Positions 1-5,527 of a stretch of 7,633 nt of DNA are shown here, one piece after another; position 1 is the stretch's first letter, and each line of letters starts with the position of its first letter. Source of the stretch: Candidatus Bipolaricaulota bacterium (GTDB taxonomy: Bacteria; Bipolaricaulota; Bipolaricaulia; RBG-16-55-9); NCBI GenBank assembly GCA_015487455.1, contig WFPR01000038.1, positions 1-7,633 of the forward strand, given 5' to 3'. Under the pieces are notes generated by a model, which ran no database searches, was not told the origin of the DNA, and saw only the letters and a program-made list of their open reading frames with translations. The position numbers were made by a program, and so were the translations under genes.

Positions 1-1305
1 GACAAGACGATCCCCGGCGTGGCGATGGCGCTGGCCCGCTTGAACCTTCCGGGCGTGGTCTTGTACGGCGGCTCGATCGCCCCCGGCTCGTTCAAGGGCC
101 GCCTCGTGACCATCCAGGACGTCTTCGAGGCCGTCGGGGCCTACGCCTCGGGGAAGCTTTCGGCCGAGGAGCTCAAGGCGCTGGAAGATTGTGCCTGTCC
201 GGGGCCGGGGGCCTGCGGCGGGCAGTTCACGGCCAACACGATGGCCACCGCCCTTGAATTTTTGGGGATCGCGCCGATGGGCAGCGGCGACGTCCCCGCC
301 ACCAGCCCCCGCAAGGACGACGTCGCGTACGAGGTGGGTCGCCTGGCCGTCGAGGTCGTGGAGCAGGGGCTCACGCCCCGTCAAGTCATCACGAGGGAGG
401 CGCTGGAGAACGCGATCGCGGCCGTCGCGGCCACGGGCGGCTCGACGAACGCCGTTCTGCACCTTTTGGCGATCGCCCGCGAGGCGGGCGTGCCCCTGGA
501 GCTCGAGGATTTCGATCGGATCAGCGCCCGAACGCCCCTGATCGCGGACATGAAGCCCTGGGGGCGCTTCACGGCCGTCGAGCTGCACCAGGCGGGCGGG
601 GTTCGCTTGGTCGCGAAGCGGCTGGTCGAGGGCGGGCTCGTCCACCCCGACCGCTTGACGGTCACGGGCCGGACGCTGGCCCAGGAGGCCGCAAGGGCTC
701 AAGAGGCGCCGGGGCAGGAGGTGGTGCGCCCCTTGAGCGACCCGCTGGCGCCGACGGGCGGGCTCTGCGTGCTCAAGGGCTCGCTGGCCCCGGAGGGGGC
801 CGTCATCAAGGTGGCGGGCAAGGGGCGGATTCAACACAGAGGCCCGGCCCGCGTCTTCAACTCAGAAGAGGAGGCGTTCCGGGCCGTCGAGGCCGGGGAA
901 ATTGAAGAAGGCGACGTGGTCGTCATCCGCTACGAGGGGCCGAAGGGCGGGCCGGGGATGCGCGAGATGCTCGGCGTCACGGCCGCGCTGGTGGGCGCCG
1001 GGCTGGGCGACAAAGTCGCTTTGATCACGGACGGGCGGTTCTCGGGCGCGACCCACGGCCCGATGGTCGGGCACGTCGCGCCGGAGGCGGCCGTCGGCGG
1101 CCCGATCGCCCTGCTGCGCGATCGTGACATCATCGCGCTGGACGTGGCCGGGCGAACACTAAACGTCGAGCTGACGCCGAAGGAGCTGGAGGAGCGGCTC
1201 AAGCGTTGGAAGCCCCCGGCGCCGCGCTACGGGCACGAGACGAGCGCGCTGGCGAAGTACGCCAAGCTCGTCGGCTCGGCGAGCGAGGGGGCCGTCTGCC
1301 GCTGA
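1..1305 (+). CDS. ilvD: Dihydroxy-acid dehydratase, 5'-truncated by window edge
   Basis: Dehydrates 2,3-dihydroxyisovalerate and 2,3-dihydroxy-3-methylvalerate to the 2-ketoacid precursors of valine/leucine and isoleucine; a cytoplasmic iron-sulfur enzyme of the IlvD/Edd family. The reading frame is open from base 1 and its first residues, DKTIPG, are the end of the family motif CDKxxPG. The cluster cysteine therefore lies just outside, and the Lys that is carbamylated to bind Mg is codon 2. A second cluster motif, CPGPGACGGQFTANTM, lies near codons 66-82. The C-terminal signature DGRFSGATHGPMVGHVAPEA lies around codons 343-363; Ser at codon 348 is the residue proposed as catalytic base. The visible 434 residues against a usual 550-570 mean roughly 120 N-terminal residues are missing. 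The gene ends in TGA 32 nt before ilvB and is probably co-transcribed with it. Family assignment is firm; the [2Fe-2S] or [4Fe-4S] type cannot be decided because the other two cysteines are not visible. Confidence 0.96.
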   Translation, partial: DKTIPGVAMALARLNLPGVVLYGGSIAPGSFKGRLVTIQDVFEAVGAYASGKLSAEELKALEDCACPGPGACGGQFTANTMATALEFLGIAPMGSGDVPATSPRKDDVAYEVGRLAVEVVEQGLTPRQVITREALENAIAAVAATGGSTNAVLHLLAIAREAGVPLELEDFDRISARTPLIADMKPWGRFTAVELHQAGGVRLVAKRLVEGGLVHPDRLTVTGRTLAQEAARAQEAPGQEVVRPLSDPLAPTGGLCVLKGSLAPEGAVIKVAGKGRIQHRGPARVFNSEEEAFRAVEAGEIEEGDVVVIRYEGPKGGPGMREMLGVTAALVGAGLGDKVALITDGRFSGATHGPMVGHVAPEAAVGGPIALLRDRDIIALDVAGRTLNVELTPKELEERLKRWKPPAPRYGHETSALAKYAKLVGSASEGAVCR

Positions 1306-1316
1306 TCTGATCTTTG

Positions 1317-1324
1317 AAAGGAGG
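1317..1324 (+). promoter_or_regulatory. Shine-Dalgarno of ilvB
   Basis: AAAGGAGG is 13 nt before the ATG at 1338, rather far. A weaker GGGAAG (1329-1334) sits closer and may contribute. The in-frame TTG at 1314 overlaps this site and has no ribosome-binding site of its own, so it is an unlikely start. Confidence 0.6.
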
Positions 1325-1337
1325 CTTCGGGAAGCGA

Positions 1338-3119
1338 ATGAGCACCGCGACGAAGACGAAGGAGAAAGAAGCAAAGGAAAGGCAACAAGCTCGAAGGCCC
1401 CGCAAGCGTAGCGGCGCCGAGGCCGTGGTCGAAGCCTTAAAGGCGCAGGGCGTGGAGCTGATCTTCGGGATGACCGGCGGGGCGATCATGCCCGTCTACG
1501 ACGCGCTGTACCGCGATGGGAGCATTCGCCATATCATCGTGGGGCACGAGCAGGGCGGGGCGCACATGGCCGAGGGCTACGCCAAGGTGACGGGCCGCCC
1601 CGGCGTGGTGATGACGACCAGCGGCCCCGGCGCCACGAACCTCACGACGGGCCTGGCCGACGCGATCATGGACTCCGTCCCCCTGGTCGCGATCACGGGG
1701 CAAGTCCCCACTACTCTCATCGGGAACGACGCGTTCCAGGAGACGGACGTCCGCGGGATCACGACGCCCATCACCAAGCACAACTACCTGCTGAAGAGCC
1801 CGCACGACGTGCCGCGGGCGATCGCGGAGGCCTTTTACATCGCGGGCTCGGGGCGGCCCGGCCCTGTCGTCGTCGACATTCCGAAGGACGTGAGCGTCGG
1901 GGCCACGGACGCCTCGCTGCCCCAGCGCCTAGAACTCCCGGGCTACAAGCCCCCCTACGAGGGCCACCCGCGGCAGGTCCAGAGGGCGCTGGAGCTGCTC
2001 AGGAACGCCGAGCGGCCCGTGATTCTGGCAGGCGGTGGGGTGATCCACGCCGAGGCGGCCGACGAGCTGCGCGAGCTCGCTGAGCTGTTGAGGGTCCCCG
2101 TGGTCAGCACGCTCATGGGCCTCGGGAACTTCCCCCGCGACCACAGACTGTCGCTGGGGATGCCGGGGATGCACGGGACGGGCTACGCCAACTTAGCCCT
2201 GCACTATTGTGACGTGATGCTCTGCGTCGGGACGCGGCTGGACGACCGCATCACGGGGAAGCTCGACGAGTTCGCGCCCCAAGCCCGAGTGATCCACATC
2301 GACATCGACGCCTCCGAGATTGGGAAGAACGTCCCCGCTGTAGTGCCCATTGTGGGCCACGCGAAGCCCGTCTTAAAAGCGCTGATCGAGGGCGTCAAGC
2401 GCTGGGACTCAATTCCCGACTGGACGCCGTGGTGGGGCCAGATCGAGCGCTGGAAGCGGGAGTTCCCGCTGCGCTACCGCGAGAAAGCCGACGTGATCGC
2501 GCCGCAGCGCGTCATCGAGGAGCTCGATGAGCTCTTGGACGACGACGCGATCATCACCACGGGCGTGGGCCAGCACCAGATGTGGGCGGCCCAGTACTAC
2601 ACGTTCACGAGGCCGCGGACGCTGCTCACCAGCGGCGGCCTGGGGACGATGGGCTTCGGGCTGCCGGCCGCGATCGGGGCGAAGCTGGCCGCGCCCGAGC
2701 GGACCGTCGTCTGCGTGGACGGCGACGGCTCGCTGCTCATGACGATCCAGGAGCTGGCCACCGCCGTGAACTACCGGGTGCCCATTTTGGAAGTCGTGAT
2801 CAACAACTGCGCGCTGGGGATGGTGAAGCAGTGGCAGCACCTCTTCTTCGAGAGGCGCTATGCCGAGAGTCTGCTCAAGCCGCCGCCCTTCGACCGGGTG
2901 GCGCAGGCGTTCGGGGCGCTGGGGCGGCGGGTGGAGCGTCCGGAGGAGCTGCCGGGGGCGCTCAAGTGGGCGCTGCGCGAGGCCGAAGCCCGTCGGCTGC
3001 CCGTGGTGCTGGACGTGATCGTCGATCCCGATGAGCGGGTCTTCCCGATGGTGCCGCCCGGCGGGGCAAACGCCCGATTCATCCCGAGCGACCCCCAGGA
3101 GCTGGAGCCGGAGGGCTAG
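1338..3119 (+). CDS. ilvB: Acetohydroxyacid (acetolactate) synthase, catalytic subunit
   Basis: Condenses two pyruvates to 2-acetolactate, or pyruvate with 2-ketobutyrate to 2-aceto-2-hydroxybutyrate: the first common step of valine, leucine and isoleucine synthesis. ThDP-, Mg- and FAD-dependent, cytoplasmic, working with IlvN. At 593 aa it has normal length and three domains: N-terminal ThDP-binding (about 25-190), central FAD-binding (about 205-345) and C-terminal ThDP-binding (about 390-555). The catalytic Glu is E71 in GHEQGG. The ThDP/Mg motif runs from GDGS (462-465) to NN (489-490), followed by ALGMVKQWQ. SGPGATN and DAFQETD are also typical. The ATG at 1338 is preferred over the TTG at 1314. 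Residues 2-24 form a Lys/Arg-rich extension before the usual start of the fold. The family also holds other ThDP enzymes (glyoxylate carboligase, catabolic acetolactate synthase), but the ilv neighbours and GMVKQWQ support the anabolic enzyme. Unusually, ilvN does not follow directly: an oppositely oriented toxin-antitoxin pair lies between. Confidence 0.96.
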   Translation: MSTATKTKEKEAKERQQARRPRKRSGAEAVVEALKAQGVELIFGMTGGAIMPVYDALYRDGSIRHIIVGHEQGGAHMAEGYAKVTGRPGVVMTTSGPGATNLTTGLADAIMDSVPLVAITGQVPTTLIGNDAFQETDVRGITTPITKHNYLLKSPHDVPRAIAEAFYIAGSGRPGPVVVDIPKDVSVGATDASLPQRLELPGYKPPYEGHPRQVQRALELLRNAERPVILAGGGVIHAEAADELRELAELLRVPVVSTLMGLGNFPRDHRLSLGMPGMHGTGYANLALHYCDVMLCVGTRLDDRITGKLDEFAPQARVIHIDIDASEIGKNVPAVVPIVGHAKPVLKALIEGVKRWDSIPDWTPWWGQIERWKREFPLRYREKADVIAPQRVIEELDELLDDDAIITTGVGQHQMWAAQYYTFTRPRTLLTSGGLGTMGFGLPAAIGAKLAAPERTVVCVDGDGSLLMTIQELATAVNYRVPILEVVINNCALGMVKQWQHLFFERRYAESLLKPPPFDRVAQAFGALGRRVERPEELPGALKWALREAEARRLPVVLDVIVDPDERVFPMVPPGGANARFIPSDPQELEPEG

Positions 3120-3131
3120 CGATCTAGCGAT
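3116..3131. repeat. 8-bp tandem direct repeat at the ilvB/vapC junction
   Basis: CTAGCGAT occurs twice back to back (3116-3123 and 3124-3131). The first copy contains the ilvB stop codon TAG (3117-3119). The second starts with cta, which on the - strand is the toxin stop codon TAG (3126-3124). No copy is seen at the other edge of the toxin-antitoxin module, so this is not a classical flanking target-site duplication. It may be a local duplication or a scar at the junction. Confidence 0.85.
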
Positions 3132-3552
3132 GCGGCGAGAAGGTTTGAGGATCGAGGCGAACGAGGCCGGGCAGGCCGTCGAAGTGGCGATCGGCCGAGA
3201 TCATGCGGGTAAGGCCGTGGCGACGCATCACGGCCCAGTGGAGCGAGTCGCGGGCGGGCAGATCATAGCGTTCGTGCAGGGTCAGCGCCTCCTCGATCGT
3301 TTCGCGGGTGATCGGCAACACCTCGGGCACGACCCGCAGAAAGAGCCGACAGACCTCGACGGCCTCCCGACGGCGACCCAGGGCCGTATAGCGATGGAGC
3401 AGCTCCTGGAGCACCTCGGCGTCCGTCACGGCCCGCAGCTCGCCGCGGGCGATCGCTTCCAAGATCCTCAAGCAGGGGGCCTTCAACGGGTGCTCCGCGC
3501 CCACGGCGTACATCGGCACGTTCGCGTCGATGAAGCACGGTTCGTCAGCCAT
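3124..3552 (-). CDS. vapC: PIN-domain ribonuclease, VapC-family toxin
   Basis: Predicted type II toxin: a small Mg-dependent endoribonuclease that cuts RNA (tRNA or rRNA in characterised relatives) and arrests translation until neutralised by its partner antitoxin. The 142 aa is a typical PIN length. The acidic active-site residues are visible: D9 in FIDANVPMY, E50 (or E46) in AEVLQELL, D102 in ARDSLHWAVM, and D121 with D125 in ISADRHFDGL; the ending LVRLDP is also typical. All expected carboxylates are present, so it looks intact. The ATG at 3552 overlaps the antitoxin stop by 8 nt and has only a weak ribosome-binding site, suggesting translational coupling to the antitoxin. It converges on ilvB with 4 nt between the stop codons and no visible terminator. 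Its base composition resembles the neighbours, so recent transfer is not obvious. The RNA target cannot be predicted from sequence. Confidence 0.88.
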   Translation of the reverse strand: MADEPCFIDANVPMYAVGAEHPLKAPCLRILEAIARGELRAVTDAEVLQELLHRYTALGRRREAVEVCRLFLRVVPEVLPITRETIEEALTLHERYDLPARDSLHWAVMRRHGLTRMISADRHFDGLPGLVRLDPQTFSPHR

Positions 3553-3802
3553 GGCAAGCGCGTTCCGTGGCTTCTCGCTCCATCTGCTCCCAATCTGCGA
3601 CGGGCATCCGGAGCGCCGCCATCTTCCGGACGGCTTCCAGACGGGCCTCTAAGCCTTCCGCGGGCTCGGCGAAGTAGACCCGTTCGATCGCCTCGCGGAT
3701 CAAGGCGCCGACAGAGCGACCCCGGGCCCGTGCCAGGGTCGCCAAGCGCTCGTACTGCTCGGGCGTCAAGAGGAGCTGCACCCGCCGGGTCAACGCCGCC
3801 AT
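3545..3802 (-). CDS. vapB: Ribbon-helix-helix antitoxin, CopG/VapB-like
   Basis: Predicted antitoxin that binds and inhibits the adjacent PIN toxin and represses their shared promoter. From the ATG at 3802 it is 85 aa. Residues 5-13 (TRRVQLLLT) look like the DNA-contacting beta strand, followed by helix A (PEQYERLATLARARG, 14-28) and helix B (SVGALIREAIERVY, 30-43), the ribbon-helix-helix pattern. The C-terminal half (about 44-85, Glu/Arg-rich with a Trp in VADWEQM) would be the toxin-binding tail. The ATG at 3802 is chosen because it lies just before the fold and follows GGTGGAG, although that spacing is short (3 nt). In-frame GTG at 3811 and TTG at 3817 are alternatives that would add 3 or 5 residues. 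It is first of the two genes and overlaps vapC by 8 nt, the usual antitoxin-toxin order. The symbol is by class and position, not by recognised orthology. Confidence 0.82.
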   Translation of the reverse strand: MAALTRRVQLLLTPEQYERLATLARARGRSVGALIREAIERVYFAEPAEGLEARLEAVRKMAALRMPVADWEQMEREATERACHG

Positions 3803-3821
3803 CGGCTCCACCCCCAAGTGG

Positions 3822-3849
3822 ACTATGCATCAACATGAGCATGAGCCAA
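3822..3849 (-). promoter_or_regulatory. Candidate promoter of the antitoxin-toxin pair
   Basis: On the - strand TTGGCT (3849-3844, 4 of 6 matches to the -35 consensus) is followed after 16 nt by CATAGT (3827-3822, 4 of 6 matches to the -10 consensus). Transcription would start near 3815, about 13 nt before the antitoxin ATG at 3802. The -35 hexamer lies at the end of one copy of the 15-bp repeat, so a protein bound to the repeat would cover the promoter. The match is modest and made by eye. Confidence 0.35.
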
Positions 3850-3873
3850 TGTAGCAACAGCCAATGTAGCAAC
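3844..3873. repeat. Perfect 15-bp tandem repeat, possible antitoxin operator
   Basis: AGCCAATGTAGCAAC occurs twice without a gap or mismatch (3844-3858 and 3859-3873). It is preceded by a 6-bp tandem ATGAGC (3835-3846) that shares its last three bases with the first copy. The repeats lie between the divergent antitoxin and ilvN genes, 42-71 bp before the antitoxin ATG and immediately before the ilvN Shine-Dalgarno. Ribbon-helix-helix antitoxins often bind short tandem or inverted sites at their own promoters, so an operator role is a reasonable inference. The surroundings are clearly less GC-rich than the flanking genes. Confidence 0.8.
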
Positions 3874-3880
3874 ATCCGGA

Positions 3881-3887
3881 AAGGAGG
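3881..3887 (+). promoter_or_regulatory. Shine-Dalgarno of ilvN
   Basis: AAGGAGG lies 6 nt before the ATG at 3894, a strong site that fixes this start. I see no convincing + strand promoter between 3818 and 3880, so it is open whether ilvN has its own promoter there or depends on read-through from ilvB. Confidence 0.8.
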
Positions 3888-3893
3888 ACAAGC

Positions 3894-4475
3894 ATGCCAG
3901 GGCTAAACGGCAGCGGGCCACATCCGGAGAAGCTCCACCCGATCGCGGCCATTGTCCGCAACGAGAGCGGCGTGCTGGCGCGGATCGCGGGGCTGTTCGC
4001 CCGGCGGGGCTTCAACATCGACAGCCTCGCCGTCGGCGAGACGGAGGACCCGCGCTACTCCCGCATGACGATCGTCGTCCGGGGCGACGACAAGGTGCTC
4101 GAACAGGTCGTCAAGCAGCTGAACCGCCTGATCGACGTCATCCGCATCACGGACTTCGTCGAGACGCCGCACGTCGAGCGGGAGCTGGCCCTAGTCAAGG
4201 TCCACGCGCCGCCGGGGAGGCGGGGCGAGATCATCGAGCTGGTCGAGGTCTTCCGGGCCAAGATCGTGGACGTCTCGCGCCGGACGCTGACGGTGGAGCT
4301 GAGCGGCGACGCCGACAAGGTCGACGCGTTCATCGACCTGATCAAGCCGTACGGGGTCGTGGAGCTGGCCCGGACGGGCCGGATCGTGCTGGCGCGGGGC
4401 CGCGAACGGGCCCTGCCCGTGCCCCAACCCGCGCAGGGACAAAAGGAGGAGCAGGAGGAGGTGGCCCAGCGTTGA
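3894..4475 (+). CDS. ilvN: Acetohydroxyacid synthase, regulatory (small) subunit
   Basis: Binds IlvB, raises its activity and gives feedback inhibition, usually by valine. The N-terminal ACT domain covers about residues 15-90 and the C-terminal ALS_ss_C-type domain about 95-165. The residues that form the valine site in E. coli IlvH (N11, G14, N29) align with N23, G26 and N41 here, in RNESGVLARI and RRGFNIDSL, so valine sensitivity is predicted. SRMTIVVRGDD and HVERELALVKV are further family signatures. The protein is 193 aa, longer than the usual 160-175: about 14 extra residues at the N terminus and a Gln/Glu-rich tail (about 174-193), whose DNA carries the ilvC ribosome-binding site. It is separated from ilvB by a divergent toxin-antitoxin module, whereas the two genes are normally adjacent. 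The stop TGA overlaps the proposed TTG start of ilvC (TTGA), implying translational coupling. ilvH is an equivalent name. Confidence 0.95.
   Translation: MPGLNGSGPHPEKLHPIAAIVRNESGVLARIAGLFARRGFNIDSLAVGETEDPRYSRMTIVVRGDDKVLEQVVKQLNRLIDVIRITDFVETPHVERELALVKVHAPPGRRGEIIELVEVFRAKIVDVSRRTLTVELSGDADKVDAFIDLIKPYGVVELARTGRIVLARGRERALPVPQPAQGQKEEQEEVAQR
4456..4463 (+). promoter_or_regulatory. Shine-Dalgarno deciding the ilvC start
   Basis: AGGAGGTG, a full complement to the usual 16S rRNA 3' end, lies inside the last codons of ilvN. It is 8 nt before the TTG at 4472, ideal spacing. The ATGs at 4481 and 4490 are 17 and 26 nt away and have no comparable site, which favours the TTG start. Confidence 0.7.
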
Positions 4476-5479
4476 CGACGATGGGAACGATGAAGGTTTA
4501 CTACGCCCAGGACGCGGACCCCGAGCGGCTCAAGGGCAAGACGATCGGGATCCTGGGCTACGGGAGCCAGGGGCGGGCGCACGCTTTGAACTTGAAGGAC
4601 AGCGGCTGCGACGTGGTCGTGGGGCTTCGAGAGGGCTCGCCGAGCGCCCAACGCGCCCAAAGCGACGGCCTCCCCGTCGTGCCCTTGGATGAGGCCGCCG
4701 AGCGCGACGTGGTCGCGTTCCTGCTGCCCGATCCCCAGCAGCCCGCCGTCTACGAGCGGCACGTCAAGCCCAGGCTGCGGGCGGGGCAGACGCTGCTGTT
4801 CGCCCACGGGTTCAACGTCCATTACGGCCAGATCGTGCCGCCCCCCGACGTCGACGTGATCATGGTCGCGCCCAAGGGGCCCGGCAACTTGGTGCGCCAG
4901 CTCTTCGCGCAGGGGCAGGGGGTACCCTGCCTCATCGCCGTGGCCCAGGACGCCTCCGGGCAGGCCAAGGGGCTGGCGCTGGCCTACGCCCACGCGCTCG
5001 GCGGCACCCGCGCCGGGGTGCTCGAGACGACCTTCAAGGAGGAGACCGAGACGGACCTCTTCGGGGAGCAGGCCGTCTTGTGCGGCGGCGTGACGGAGCT
5101 GATCAAGGCGGGCTTCGAGACGCTGATCGAGGCGGGCTACGCCCCCGAGATGGCGTACTTCGAGTGCCTCAACGAGCTGAAGCTCATCGTGGATCTCTTG
5201 TACGAGGGCGGGCTAGCGAAGATGTACGAGTTCGTGAGCGAGACGGCGGGCTACGGGAGCCTCACCCGGGGCTCCCGCGTCATTGATGAGCACGTCCGCG
5301 CCAACATGCGCAGGCTGCTGAGGGAGGTCCAGGACGGGACGTTCGCCCGCGAGTGGGTTTTGGAAAATCAAGCCAATCAAGCGGTGTTCAAGGCCCGGCT
5401 GCGGGAGGAACTCGAGCACCCGATCGAGGAGGTCGGAAAGCGGCTGCGGGCGATGATGGGCTGGCTGCAACGAGATTAA
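4472..5479 (+). CDS. ilvC: Ketol-acid reductoisomerase, class I
   Basis: Converts 2-acetolactate or 2-aceto-2-hydroxybutyrate to the dihydroxy acids used by IlvD, by Mg-dependent alkyl migration and NAD(P)H reduction. From the TTG at 4472 it is 335 aa, the class I length. The N-terminal Rossmann domain has GYGSQG (29-34) and a cofactor loop GLREGSPS with R53, S56 and S58, a pattern that usually favours NADPH. H112 (AHGFNVH) and K135 (APKGPG) are active-site residues. The C-terminal knotted domain holds the metal ligands D195 and E199 (ETETDLFGEQ) and E231 and E235 (YFECLNELK), plus the substrate serine S256. The motif there reads SETAGYGS, whereas class I enzymes usually read SxTAEYGD. Many relatives begin at the equivalent of the ATG at 4490 (MKVYY), which would give 329 aa. 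The start overlaps the ilvN stop by 4 nt. Confidence 0.96.
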   Translation: MTTMGTMKVYYAQDADPERLKGKTIGILGYGSQGRAHALNLKDSGCDVVVGLREGSPSAQRAQSDGLPVVPLDEAAERDVVAFLLPDPQQPAVYERHVKPRLRAGQTLLFAHGFNVHYGQIVPPPDVDVIMVAPKGPGNLVRQLFAQGQGVPCLIAVAQDASGQAKGLALAYAHALGGTRAGVLETTFKEETETDLFGEQAVLCGGVTELIKAGFETLIEAGYAPEMAYFECLNELKLIVDLLYEGGLAKMYEFVSETAGYGSLTRGSRVIDEHVRANMRRLLREVQDGTFAREWVLENQANQAVFKARLREELEHPIEEVGKRLRAMMGWLQRD

Positions 5480-5512
5480 AAAGCCTGAAAGACGATGAAC
5501 CAAAAGCGCGAC

Positions 5513-5519
5513 GAGGAGG
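5513..5519 (+). promoter_or_regulatory. Shine-Dalgarno deciding the leuA start
   Basis: GAGGAGG lies 8 nt before the ATG at 5528. The in-frame ATG at 5495 has no comparable site before it and would translate through this one. The ilvC-leuA gap (5480-5527) shows no hairpin terminator, so read-through from ilvC is expected. Confidence 0.7.
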
Positions 5520-5527
5520 CGAGCGCG

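Noticed and set aside
3844..3873. CRISPR-like repeat
   Set aside because: Two 15-bp units directly abut with no spacer and are too short; no cas genes are nearby.
3116..3893. Insertion sequence or transposon carrying the toxin-antitoxin pair
   Set aside because: No transposase, no terminal inverted repeats and no matching target-site duplication at both ends; only a one-sided tandem 8-mer is present.
3031..3906. Long + strand open frame antisense to the toxin-antitoxin pair
   Set aside because: It starts inside ilvB in another frame, has no ribosome-binding site and no recognisable family pattern. Its opposite strand encodes clear PIN and ribbon-helix-helix domains. High GC makes such open frames common.
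3835..3906. Short + strand frame of 23 codons before ilvN, possible leader peptide
   Set aside because: It contains the 15-bp repeat as SQCSN twice but has no Shine-Dalgarno, no run of Leu, Val or Ile codons and only one Ile. No alternative stem-loops typical of attenuation are seen. The frame staying open through the repeat follows from its length being a multiple of three.
4055..4993. Long - strand open frame across ilvN and ilvC (and a similar one at 6344-7075 across leuA)
   Set aside because: Antisense to genes with unambiguous catalytic motifs. The predicted proteins are compositionally biased and match no family I recognise, as expected for shadow frames in high-GC DNA.
5480..5527. Possible terminator or regulatory element between ilvC and leuA
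   Set aside because: No stem-loop or T-run is visible in these 48 nt; it contains only the leuA ribosome-binding site and an upstream ATG.
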